Shown here piece after piece: positions 36,981-48,832 of a stretch of DNA of 64,000 bases; the stretch's first letter is position 1; every line of letters starts with the position of its first letter. The translations under genes were made by a program, and so were the position numbers. A model generated the notes under the pieces. It had not been told where the DNA came from. It ran no database searches and saw nothing but the letters and a program-made list of their open reading frames with translations. Source of the DNA: Pyrocephalus nanus (lineage: Eukaryota; Chordata; Aves; Passeriformes; Tyrannidae). The stretch covers positions 11,724,556 to 11,788,555 of the forward strand of contig CM076261.1 in the NCBI GenBank assembly GCA_038380795.1, written 5' to 3'.

Positions 36981-39360
36981 GGTGAAGGGTGATTCGTCTG
37001 ACCCATCTTAAACACTGGTTTTGGAATGAGATGAGCTATTTCCCAGAAATGCTTTTTACTCTCCTTTGATTAAATGACTAGTGGAGCAATAAAGATCCTT
37101 AGTTCTGACTTGGACATCTAATACTGAAACGCTTGAATCTGAGCAGGTGAAACCTGTTCTGTTTCAGATGCAGGTTCCAAAGCTTCTTTCAAGCAATACT
37201 TTCCATAATGCAATTATCCCATTCATGAGGAAGTCTGTTGAATGACCTACTCAGAAGCCTCAAAACAGTGATTCCATGTTTAAAGCTTTGTCTTCCTCAG
37301 GGAGTTTCTTACTTTGACAGTCGCTGAGAAAAGCTTTAAAACATGATCCAATTCCATCCAAAGAATTGTAACAGGAAAGGGAAACTGAACTTATGTTTTT
37401 TTCTTAAATATTTTATTTATTTTTAAGTCAGTCTCTGATACTGGGACTCCACTAATCATCCCTTTAATGTAAACAAAACTCTTCAGACTTGTTTATAAGC
37501 CATGAAGAAACATAAACCAAGACAAATTCCTTTCTCCCTGGAAATAATCTTTAAAGTGTGGCTGTGGGAATCTTTTTTGTCTGAAGCATTTCAGAACCGA
37601 AGCAATTTATCTCCACAGCTATCAAGTCTCATGGCTTCATGGCTTTAAAGAAGAAAAAGTAGTAAATGCTGTGCTTTTTACCTTAGGTGATAGGATACAT
37701 CACCTGGTGCAGTTCTTGAAGTTAGCCTCAAAGCAAAACTTTCCTGCTTTATCCTCACTGTATTTTTTTTTACCTTTGCAAGATTAATGCATGTTAGCTG
37801 GGCTCAGATAAAATGATAAAAAATAAACATCTTTTAGACCACCAAAATCCCATTGTCAGAGAGGAGCCTGATCTGGTTTAACTTTGTGGCAGAAGAAGGG
37901 TGGTGGCCATGTCACAAGCATCCACCCCGGGGACATGAATCAAACCTTCTTCTTTAGGAAGCCAGAGGAAACACTCAATGAAACTAGGCCATTTTCCTCC
38001 ATAATGTGTTGGATTCTGTGAAAACTTCATTGGCCAAAAATATATTTTAAATGTCTGCAATGTGGCTAATAATGGTAATTTATTTTCTTACTATCTTTCT
38101 AAATTTAATTCTTCCATCTATGAATGCATCCAGGAAGAAAATTTAGTAGTCACTTATTGAAATTACTATATTCTCCTTCTTGAAGGATGGAGTTATGATG
38201 TCTCAACTCAGTTTCTCGAGGATAAACAAACCCAGAGGTCTAAAGCACAGAGTTTTAAATAATGGGTCCAAGTTTGCTATGAATGCACTAAAACATGTAA
38301 AACGATTCCTAAACAGAGAATAAGCTGCAATAGGAGAAACACAGCTTTTCTAGTCTGACATACTGTTCCCATTAAATGATATTTACTCATGGATGCACAG
38401 GTAAGTTACATCAAAGCAAAATTTGTTATATGGGATTTGGTGAATTATGTAGTCTAATACTATTCAAAAATAAAATGTATCTTCTTTTAAGAAGTTTTTG
38501 GTAAACAAATTTTCTGCAGATCTCAACCATGAAATCACACAGCTGCAGTTGGTCATAACTGAATAATATTGCAAGAAACACCAAATACACAGAGGGAATT
38601 GAAAAGATTCAGCCAACAAAGTCATTGAAGAGTATGCATGACTAAACCCCACTAAATAAGGCAGGTCACATCCCCAGAAACAGAAACTCGAACCTCATTA
38701 AGCAAGTATAAAACTGTCTGAAGTGATGGAAAACCACTTTATACTCCACCTAATAACACAACTGGAATCCACTTTGAAGGACAATTCAGGCAAAAGCTCA
38801 TGTACAAATCAGGGAGACTGCAAACAAACAAAGCATTAAAGTAAAATTGCCCAAAAGAAGACAACAATAAGAATCTGTAATACCCTGAGTAGAATACAAG
38901 AAGGCACTTAAAGAGTCATTCAGAGCTAATGGTGACATTAACTCGATAAAGACATATGCACCCAAAGAGTCCCTGAAGCAGTTTATACCAAGTGAGTATG
39001 GCATCAGAAAAGCTGCATTTGAAAAATTAACACCCCATTACCATGGAATAATGGTCAGAGGCTTTATAAAAGCAAGACACAAAATTTGGCAGTTGAACTG
39101 CAATGAGCACCCAGATGATAAAAGCTGAGAGGGAGATTGAGAAGTAAGAAGACATTGAAATAATTTTTCCTTGGCACTGCCAGTTGGAAGAGTAGCTAGA
39201 GGAGAAAGCAACTACTCACATTTGTTCTGTTAAGGTTTTGATGTTTATATAATTTTCTCCTCAAGATCTGAGCCTTGAGACAACAGATCTCTTTAAGCAC
39301 TTGATTCTATTATTACATGAAAGTGATTAAGGAGCTTTCATGTGTTTGCAGCCATAAGTG
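36981..39360. other. Non-coding DNA without recognised repeats
   Basis: I saw no gene. A CACAG/GTAAGT donor-like site at 38400/38401 has only a weak acceptor upstream. A TTTATAAAAG word stands at about 39064 in otherwise unassigned sequence. Confidence 0.4.
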
Positions 39361-39748
39361 TGTTGAAGATAGGGAGCATTTAGCTTGGTGGAGGCTCAGG
39401 GGTGACCTTATATCTCTCTGCAACTACCTCAAAGACTGTGATCAGATGGAGGTCAGCCTTTTCTCCCAGGCAAATAGTGACAGGACAAGAAGACAGAGTC
39501 TTAAGATACACCAGGGAAGGTTGAGGTTAGATATTAATAGGAATTTATTTACAGAAAAGGTCATTAGATATTAGAATGGATTGTCCAGGGGGTGGTAAAG
39601 TCACCAGACCTGGAGGTCTTTCAGGAAAGACTGGACGTGGCACTTGGTGTCATGATCTAACTGGCATGGTGGAGTTGGTTCATAGGCTGGACTCGATAGT
39701 CTCAGAGATATTTTCCAGTTTAATTGATTCTGTGATTCCGTGATTCTG
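39361..39748 (+). mobile_element. CR1 LINE, 5'-truncated, with 3' tail
   Basis: GGAGGCTCAGGGGTGACCTT, CTTTTCTCCCAGGCAAATAG, AGGTTGAGGTTAGATATTAA and GGACTCGATAGTCTCAGAG lead to the tail GATTCTGTGATTCCGTGATT. It is a classic short CR1 copy. The 85-aa frame inside it is coincidental. Confidence 0.9.
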
Positions 39749-42700
39749 CATGTTAATAAATGGAGAAAATTTATTTTGATATGTAAAATACAAGGAAATA
39801 ACGCATTTCAGTTTTATTTATGAAATACTTCTTTCTTCAGAACAGATGTCACCTGCTCTGACTGCAGATCGATATTTTCTGCTTTCAGTTCAGAAACTCA
39901 AGGCAAGAGAAGAATAGTTTGTAGATTACTGATAATATGTTGCTAAAGGTCTGCTTTCTAAACCTTTGGTCCAGACTGCAAAATGTGGCACACATTTGAA
40001 TAATTATTATTATTATAAATAGTTCCTGTCCGTCCCAATAGGTTTCACTAGTGTTTCTTCTCTAAATGTCAAAAAGTCCTAGACTTATTAGTACTTTAAA
40101 AGCATAATTGAATGACTAACATCATGTGGCTTATTAGTGTTTTGCTCTTGGTGTATAGTTTGGGTTAAAGGTAAATAGTCTTCATGAGAAAATATAAACC
40201 AGTAAGGTTCTGATTTTAATTACTCATAAAGCTCAAGGATGATGCTGCTTGGTCAGAACTTTAGTTTAATTATATTAATTGTCCTCTTCCCTGTACAATG
40301 AAAGAGAATTCTTTGGGCACCAGCATAACAAGACAGACGTCCACATGAAAATTATTATTTTGAGAAAGACTCTCACTGGATCAAAATCATGTTTTAAAAG
40401 AGGACTTGCCTGTCTTCTTCTTTCTTAGTTCATGAAGTTTCATAGATATTCTAACAGTTTTAGGGCTTGATAGGAGACCATATAGGTCTATTCTTTAAAA
40501 AAAATAGCTGTTACTGGAGCGTTCATTTCTGCTACCATATGCACATGGTCAGCAGAACACTTTAACTTTTGAACAAAAGTCCACTGAACTAGAGAAATAA
40601 CACCTCTTCCTAGATGAATATCAGATTTCAGGATTGATTCTTTGGTAGATTTTTTCTTTGTATTTCTCATTTTTCTTTATTATAAATTCATGATATATTT
40701 TGTTATTTTCGAACAGTAATAAACTCCAATGTTCCTTCACAAGAGCAGAGGGTTGAAAGAGAAGCTAACCAAGAAACACTTCATCTATCTTTGGTACATC
40801 ATATCAGAGAGCATCTTTTCATTAGGTAAATCAGACAGTCCCTTGGCTGCATCATGCCTTTAGATTTATCCTGTTAAGGAAATGAAAGGACCTAGTAAGA
40901 TAGTATAGCATAAGAAAAACATGATTTGGTTATGTATAATGTGCAAAGAAATGTCTATTTCTTCTGACCATAACATTCCTTATTCTAGTTTGATGCTGGT
41001 TATGAATACAGGGAAGTAAGAATGGACTATATTAATATCCTGTGGTCATGGCATATATTTCTCTTGTAGTGGACTAAGAGCCACTTAAGAGTAAGTCACA
41101 TAAAGAGATCTAAAAGTAAACTTACTCTTTATTTCCCCTCCTTAAAGTTAGCAGCAGATAGTTTGAATTAGCATGCCTTTTACATCAGTTTTTTGAAATA
41201 AAATTCTCCTCAAAGTAATCCTTCTGTGCACAAATCCATTACATTTCATCTTTCTGTTTACCTATCTAATGTTCCATGTTATACACTGTACTAGCATAAT
41301 GACGACAGAAAAATTGAGGAAGAAGAAAGGATACTATAGAACACAATTATTTTATGAAAGCAAATGAAGCTTGGGTGTAGTTACAGTTTGTTAAATTTTG
41401 TTTAAATTTCAGGAGTGGATTTGGCCTCTCTAGTTATGCTGAAGTTCAGCCTTTTGACCTGTAACATTGTCACAAGCTTTGATTCTCTTTTCTTTCATAC
41501 TCTTTCTAAGGTGGCCCTTTGCCATCACCATCTCAAACTTCTGTTCTTTTTTGAGTTGGAACTCAGTAGGGTCCAGCGATGTTTTTCTCTAAGCCCTTTA
41601 GTACTACAGATATGAATATATTTTAATGGCTCAGAGTCCTGCTCAGTTAACACTGCTTAGTTTTTTCCTTATAGCTGATCACAGCCTTCATTGATATTTT
41701 TAGAAAAATATTGTTATCTTAGTAAGTGAAAAAAATAAATGACAACAGTTTTAAAAGCACGTCACTAAAGTCTGTTTAATTGAAATCACTCTGATTTAAG
41801 AGATCACACATGTAATTTCCTAAGCTGTTTTCCTTTTACTGTGAGGAGACATTTATTTTTTCATACGGTAAGAAGACTATTATTCTCAAATGCATATAAA
41901 GTTTTTAGCCCTTTTAGAAATTTTTTTTCACATAGAATGCATGCATACTTTATCAGGTTCATGCAAACCAGAAAGGTTCCACTTATTCTCTCTAGTATAT
42001 TTGGATATCAATTATCCATTGCACTCATGTGTAGAAGAAAAAAAATCAGTCTCTAAGGACATAGATGTGTTATAAGACTAGTACTGGACTTGAGTTTGTT
42101 TCCAGTGGCTTTCCACATCAAAATGCATCATAGTTTCATTATTATAAAATCTGTAATTGAACAACATAGGTCAAGTTAAAACCCAAATACACCAAATCAA
42201 CCAAAACCACTATTCAACTAGTTCTACTCTGGTTAAAGTAAATGTTAAACTTTCATAAAAGCAGAATTAAGGTACTGCTAACCCTTTATTGAAGATCTTT
42301 AGATCTACTGCTGGTGTTATCTTAACTCTGCTAGAATAAGAGCCATGTAAGCATTCCCTCCTCTTCCTTAGCTGGAACTCAAATGTTAGTCCTTTTCACA
42401 GCAGCGTCAGGCAGATTGCCTGTGACAGCTATTTTCAGAGCTTTCATGAAAAAAAGGCATTATTCATTACAATGTAGGACTTATAACTCATAGTAAAGTA
42501 AGAAATGAGGGAACGACATCACTGATTAATACAGCTGCAATTAGAAACTTTTTAGGGTATCCCTATCTCTTTAATGTCAAAGAAATCAAGTTTATCAACT
42601 CTTAGGTGACAGCCAGAATTTTACACTCCAACAGAGCCAACACCTAAGGGAAAAAGGGAGCCTTAGGTAAACTATTTTTCAGATACTTAAACTTCAAAAG

Positions 42701-43682
42701 TTATATTTTTATGAATAAGTAATTCTAATAAATATTGAAGTGAAACATTGGAAAAAGCTCTCCAAATAAAAAATTGTAACTTTTCTGAAAAATAAAAGAT
42801 CTTTTCATAAGTATGGCAGCACAGGATTCAATTTCTGTAAAAGTTTGCCTTTCTTAAACAAATAATAAAATAATTTACCAGATTTGTTCTGCCACAGGCT
42901 ATCCAGGTGCTGCAGTTTCTCAAAACAATCAGGCCATAGGGTGTTTCTGTGTCTCTTGGGAAAAAACATCCCCTCAGAAATGAATAATCACAAAAAGTGA
43001 TGCTGAGGTCACAGGAGACAAATAAAAGCCAATGAACACAAAATAAACCAAAACTGAAGCTAAAGTAGAAACAGAATGTTGTTTGAATATTATTTAACTG
43101 ATGTACAGAAGATGTTTGTACTGATTAGAGTGAGACAAATATTGACTGGGGTTTCTAGAAGCAACCACCATATGAAGGTAGTAATCTTGGGCAAGTCTTC
43201 CTCCTGTAACAGGAGGAATACTAAGGGCTTAATATTATAACAAAGAGGGTAGAATAGCATTTGAATATGTTTTGTTATATCCCCTTATTTCTGGGGATGT
43301 GTAACATTTTTGTACTGTGTCTTTATGACTAGTATACACTGTTGACTAATATGTCTTGACTGGGATTTCATCAAGCTATCTCTAAATATTTTCTACCCAT
43401 AAATATAGTGTTCCTTTGACATATAGTTTTTTTTTTTGTTTTCTCAGGTCTTAGTTTTATTGTTTCAAAGTACACATAGTGCGTCAGAGACACTTTGTTG
43501 GAAGATTTCTGGACATATACTTTAAAATGTTAAATTTTACTTAATTAATTTCAAATCTGGAAGACAATTTTTTCAACATAAACATATAATCTATAAAGTG
43601 TTACCACCAAACACTGTTTTCAACAGGAAAAGAGGAAGAATTTGCCTTTGGTTATCATTCACTCAGGAAGAGCAAAGCTTCT
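39749..43682. other. AT-rich non-coding DNA
   Basis: No recognisable gene or transposon was found. Open frames are at most 71 aa. Confidence 0.5.
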
Positions 43683-43780
43683 GTTTTGGTGGGGTTTTTT
43701 TGTTTGGTTGGTTTTTTGTTTGTTTTGTTTTATTGTTGGGTTTTTTGTTTGTTTGTTTTGTTTTGTTTTTTCTTTTTCCC
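43683..43780 (+). repeat. T/G-rich low-complexity tract
   Basis: GGTTTTTTGTTTGTTTTG-type units. A reverse-complementary A/C tract lies about 270 bp downstream. Confidence 0.85.
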
Positions 43781-44043
43781 CATAAAAACAGAGCAGAGCT
43801 CTGTGACTGGTGGATGGGGCAGGGAGAGGGCAGGGGGAATGTCAGTTGCGGTTCTATGAGGGCATAATCTGAAAAATTTCTCAGTTCAAATTAAAGTTTA
43901 TATGGAGATTTCTACAGAAAAACATAAGTGTTGATTTTGCTTCAGCCTGAAATGCAGTATATATTTTAAATTACATGCCTGCTTCAATATTGATAACAGA
44001 AAACACTGATCTTTAAGATTTTCTAAGAGACCAAAGTATATAT

Positions 44044-44098
44044 GAAAAAAAAAACCACAAAAAAAAAACCAAAAAAACCCACACAAAACCCCCCAAAA
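44044..44098 (-). repeat. A/C-rich low-complexity tract
   Basis: A10, ACCACAAA, AACCCACACA and a C6 run. On the minus strand it reads as the same GGGTTTTTTTGG kind of sequence as the tract at 43683, so the two form a loose inverted pair. Confidence 0.85.
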
Positions 44099-44908
44099 TT
44101 CTGGTTGCTTACATTTATCATTTTTGTTTTCTATTAGTTTTTCCACTGTGAAATGCATTGCCTATGGACCTGATATATAATTAGCCCAGAACTCATGTTT
44201 TGCACATCTGAATATGGTAAAGACATAAGTAAAGAGTTGAGTGTTTTTCTTTTTTTTTTTTTTTTTTTTCAATTCAGAACAGCTACACTTCAAATTGGAA
44301 GTTTCTTTATTAATTTCTCTGATTTTTTTTTTTTTTTTATTTCTAAAGTTGATGCTGGCACATTTTAAGAGGGCGAGTGATAAGGTAAGGGGATATAATA
44401 TGAAAAGTGAGTTAAAACATTTATTTGTTTGTAAAATTAAGAATGTCAAATTAACTTTACTGAGGCATTTTCTCTCTTTTGGCTTAAGTGGGTAGCCAAA
44501 AATAGTGAGTTTTACAGATTGTTCTTATTAGAAGCTGGAATTCATGACAGTAAAGTCAGGTGACTGATAATTATAACTATTAAAGAAGGACTCAAAGAAG
44601 CAAGAGTAACTTTCTTGCTTCAACATGCTTTGGCAAACATGCTCCTCCCAGATGCTACATTTGGGCTTTTATTATGGTGCTTTTGAGCTGTGGTGTAGCT
44701 TGCTCCTGGTTTTTTCCCAGATTTATCTCTCTGATTTTCACTCTCCTGTCTCTTCCTTTCACACTCTCTGTCCTAAAACTATTCTTAGCACAGTCTCCAG
44801 AACTCATTATATAATTTTTCCAGCATTTTGACATATCAGCTATGGATGGAAAATTTGTCAGTTAAGCCTAGTAGTGTATATATTGCATACATAACAATAC
44901 AACATTAT
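44099..44908. other. AT-rich non-coding DNA with homopolymer runs
   Basis: A T20 run (44250-44269) and a T16 run (44323-44338) create two fake open frames rich in Phe or Lys. Nothing else was recognised. Confidence 0.5.
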
Positions 44909-45160
44909 GCGTGGTCTTGGCTGGCTGCCAGTTGCCTAACCAGTCACTCTCTAACTCCTTTCCTCAATAGGACAGGGGTAAAAAAAAAAAAAAAAAAAAA
45001 AACAAACCAAGAGAAGTTAAAGCTTCTGAGTTGAGATAAGGACAAGGAGATCAGTTGTCAATTAGTGTCACAGGCATCCATCTCCCTATATTGTGACGAG
45101 TCGTGCAAAGGGGATGGGAAATAGGGGATTACAGTCCATAATAGCTTCTCTCAGTCAGTG
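44909..45160 (-). mobile_element. LTR fragment, 3' end, antisense
   Basis: GTGGTCTTGGCTGGCTGCCA, CACTCTCTAACTCC, AATAGGACAGGGG and TTGAGATAAGGACAAGGAGA correspond in order to the reverse complement of the 3' end of the LTR at 47803-48832 (there GACCCTGGCTGGACACC on the minus strand). A 23-base A run (44980-45002) replaces part of the element. It is more diverged than the other copies and lacks the rest of the LTR. Confidence 0.65.
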
Positions 45161-46342
45161 AAGACAGCAAAGAAAAGAGTGATGGGGGTGAGATAGTTGT
45201 GTTTTGGTTTGAGTTTATATATGTATATATATAAATGTTTTAACTAAGAGTCACTGATTCCCTTTAGCTAATAACAATGCAAGAGTGCTAGCATTTACTC
45301 ACCCAGAATGATGGATTTTCAGCAAGGTGACAGATGAAGCTGACTTTGTTGTAGTCAATTCAGAATACACTGCCAACAATAAATTCAGACAGTTTCATTT
45401 CAGTAATGTAAACACTAATTATCAGGCTCTCAGAAGAGCTAAATTGTGTTTTACTGATGACCTTGTTCCTGTTTATAGACTCCAGTGGCCTGGAGGCAGA
45501 AACTTTGAAAGGAGGAGAGCTGCAAGGAAAGGTGGACAGAATGATATAGCAAAGAAGAAGAACAATTTCCCCCAAGCTAAATGAATCTATTAACATTTGT
45601 TTCATTTCCATATGTCTTCTTAAAAAGTTTACTACAATTTCCCATAACAGCACTGTCTGAAATAACTTGACATTTCAGTTGTGATATTCAGCTCTTGGCA
45701 GTGAATTTTTGTAACTTACATCTACCCTGGTCAAGCCCTCTTCCTGTCTCTGTGACTATCCATATTTTTCAGCAGCTGGTTTGTTTTGGATGCTGTCCAA
45801 TCTTTTCTATCAGTAGACTTTTCACCATAGGGAAACTTCCAAGGGTCTACATCTGGTGGATTTTTGATATCTGTCTTAATTATCTTTTTTCTTGAAAAGC
45901 AATTCTTCAGAGTACTTCAAACTTTCTCAAAAACAGAGTGCTGTCTTGAGGCAGGTAGAGAATGAAATAATAAGAGTATTTTCACTGGCTTGGTCCTCTG
46001 GAGTTGGGGTTCCAGGGAAAGGAAAAGGTCAGGGACTACTTACTGACAGGTCCACTAATCCGTCATCTTTGTAAAACTCAGCTGAGAATGAGGAAAGTCT
46101 GGAGGCTTAACACTTCAGAGGTAGGTAAGCTCCAAAGTGAAAAAGGCAATTTGGTCTGTCTTTTGAGAGCTTTGTGAAAACAATTACCTTGTTTCTCAAC
46201 AGAACCCAGTAACAGAACAACTATGAACTGTTTCTTACTAATTGATGGCTAGAGATTGCAGATAGCTTGTTGACCACATTTTTTCCGTAATTATTTTTTT
46301 TTTTATTTAATTAATTGTGGGGTGTGAGGATGACAGTGAGGA
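45161..46342. other. Non-coding DNA
   Basis: I recognised no gene or repeat. A TATATATGTATATATATAAA patch lies at 45217-45236. Overlapping 85-97-aa frames at 45327-45653 on both strands show no family features. Confidence 0.45.
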
Positions 46343-46800
46343 TGTCCAGTTCTAGCCCCTGAGTTCAAGAAGACATTGAGGTGCTGGAATGAGTCCAGAG
46401 AAGAGCAACAAAGCTGGTGAAGGGTTTAGAGGGTAAGTAATACAAAGAGTAGCTGAGGGAGCTGGGGTTGTTTAGCCTGGCAAAGAGGAAGCTTGGGGGG
46501 AAGTTGTCCCTCCCTACAACTGCCTGAAAGGAGATTGTAGTCAGGTGGGAGACAACCTCTTCTCCCAGGCAATTAGTGACAGGACAGAAGGGCATAGCCT
46601 CAAGTTGCTCCAGAGGAGGTTCAAGCTGGACATTTCTTCATGGAAAGGGCTGTTAAATGTTGCAATGGAGTACCCAGGGATGTGTTGGTGTTCAAGAAAC
46701 AACTGGACATTGGCACTTAGATCACAAGATGGTGATCATTTAAAGCTTGGACTCGATGATCTCAGGGGTCTTTTCCAGTCTAACCAATACTGTGTTTCTG
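46343..46800 (+). mobile_element. CR1 LINE, 5'-truncated, 3' end kept
   Basis: GTTCAAGAAGACATTGAGGT, GCAACAAAGCTGGTGAAGGG, CTTCTCCCAGGCAATTAGTG and CTTGGACTCGATGATCTCAG are the CR1 3' region in order. It ends in ACTGTGTTTCTG, a worn tail. An internal deletion removed part of the segment around 46635. Confidence 0.9.
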
Positions 46801-47802
46801 TACAATAATGCAGCATCTGATATGGATCCATTTCTCAGCTCTTAACAGAGGTAAATGTCACTGGAAAATCTTTGGAGCCTCTAACTTGATGTAACATTTT
46901 AACACATGGATGCAGTTTTTTCAGCATGTATGTTTCATTGCTTATTACAAAATAATAACACAAAATTCATCCTATTCATAGGAATTATTAAATTCTACTA
47001 GAAGAATAGACATTATTTCCCTCAATAGTCTGCCAGCGGAGGAGATAACAACAAAACCCTAAAAAAAAACCTCCTAGAGGAAATTATATACATTATACAT
47101 TTTTAGAATGACAGAAAAGTGCTGAACTCTGAAATTTATGTATTTTGTAGACTTAATATATCTAACGCTTTTAGGTTTTGGGTGGCTGTTCAACCTCGGC
47201 TAACAAGCAAAACCTCCTGTGGTTAAATAACATTTTAGCTGCTCTTCCTATCAATCTAATACAACAGGTCTCATACATCTCTCAATCTGCAGCAAAACTC
47301 CCACTTACACCAATGACCAGAATCTGTTAAAAAAATACCAAGAATAAACTTTGCATGTATATTTAGCTTCATCACACATTTTGTTATAGATATTAAAATG
47401 CTATATTTCTACTTCATGGTTTTGTTGTCTTTTTCTAGTTTAAATTAACATTCAATAAAGCACTAACACACAAATAGTCTTGACACAGACAAATGATTCT
47501 GAGACTTCCTGACATAAGGAAGCTGATACTTTAATTCTGTACTTGGATGATTATTTTCTAGATTCTCACTCTTTTTGTCTGTTTGACACAAATATTAAGG
47601 CTCTTCTGTTCCTATTTTCCTTTTGTAAGACCTATTACAGGGAATGCCTTAATTCTGTATTCTGATGATTGCCTCCTTGATTCTCATTCTTTTGTCTGTT
47701 TGCCACAAATATTGAGGTTATTATTCTATTCCTATTGATTATTTGTTAATTTATTTATTTCAGAAAAGTATTACATCAAATTGTTACCTTGGATGCATGT
47801 AT
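46801..47802. other. Non-coding DNA with a degenerate direct duplication
   Basis: The stretch 47531-47738 contains two diverged copies of one segment, listed separately. Otherwise nothing was recognised. Confidence 0.5.
47531..47738 (+). repeat. Diverged direct duplication, offset about 118-120 bp
   Basis: Copy 1 begins TTAATTCTGTACTTGGATGA (47531) and copy 2 TTAATTCTGTATTCTGATGA (47649). Both continue with GATTCTCA, TTTTGTCTGTTTG, CACAAATATT and end in CTRTTCCTATT. Small insertions and point differences separate them. Confidence 0.8.
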
Positions 47803-48832
47803 TGAGTTTGTGTGGCGAGGCTTTGGTAGCGGGAGACTACAAAGGTGGCTTCTGTGAGTAGCTGCTGGAAGCTCCTCCCACATCCAGTAGAGGTAATGCC
47901 AGCTAGATCCAGGATTGATCCACCAGTGTCCAAGGCTAAGCCAATCAGGAATGATGATAATGCCTCTGTGATTACATATTTAAGAAGGAGAAAAAAAAAT
48001 GTTATTGGGCAGATAAAATTGAAGCCAGAGAAGAGCGGAATAAAAACATGTCAACAATTCTGCAGACAGCAAGGTCAGTGGAGAAGGGCGGGGGGGAAGA
48101 TGCTTCAGGCACTGGAGCTGATATTCCCCTGCAGCCTGTGGTGAAGACTATGGTGAAGCAGCTGTGCCCCCACAACCCATGGAGGATCACGAGAATGCCA
48201 AGATCAACACTGGGGCAGGTGGGTGTCCAAAGGAGGCTGTGATATTGTGTGAGGCTCATGATGGAGCAGGGTCCCAGCAGGGACCTGCTGGCCTCCTGGG
48301 AGAGGAGCCCATGCTGGAGCAATCTGAGCCTGAAGAACTGTACCCCATGGAAAAGGGTCATTGGAGAAGTTTGTGGAGAACTGTTGTGCCTGGAATAGAC
48401 TCACATTGGAGAAGTTCATGAAGGACTGTCTCCCATTGGAGGGACCCCATGCTGGAGCAGGGGACAGACTCCTCTCTCTGAGCAGTGGCAGAAATAATCT
48501 GTGATGAACTGACCATAACCCCCATTCTCTATCTCCCTGTGCCACTGGCAGAGAAAAGGAGGTAGAATTTGAGAAGGAGGAAGGGGCAAAAGGAAGGTGT
48601 TTTCCAGATTTATTTTACTTCTCATTATCCTGGTCTGATTCTGTTAATTAATATCCTTACTTCAAGTCTATTTTGTTCAAGTCTGTTGCCATGACTGATC
48701 AGTGAATGATTTCTCCCAGTTGTTTTCTTAATTCATCAACCCTTAGTCATATTTCCTCTCCTCTGTCTATTTGCAGAGGGGAGTGATAGAGTGGCTTTGG
48801 TGGGTACCTGGTGTCCAGCCAGGGTCAACCCA
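47803..48832 (+). mobile_element. Nearly complete solo LTR of an avian endogenous retrovirus, about 1030 bp
   Basis: It begins TGAGTTTGTGTGGCGAGGCT and ends TCCAGCCAGGGTCAACCCA, termini I associate with a common avian (ERVL-like) LTR type. Early on it has CATATTTAAG (about 47976) and GGAATAAAA (48040), possible TATA and polyadenylation words. The middle carries repeated CTGGAGCA/CTGGAGCAG motifs (48313, 48451) and ATTGGAGAAG units, a degenerate internal repeat. No retroviral genes flank it, so it is a solo LTR. I could not find a clear target-site duplication. Overlapping open frames of 64-119 aa on both strands within it are LTR artefacts. Confidence 0.85.

Noticed and set aside
38354..38400. 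47-bp segment before a strong CACAG/GTAAGT donor
   Set aside because: The frame is open, but it is very short and has a weak acceptor. There is no supporting context.
39040..39130. TTTATAAAAG promoter-like word, possible LTR
   Set aside because: No polyadenylation signal, LTR ends or family similarity were found nearby.
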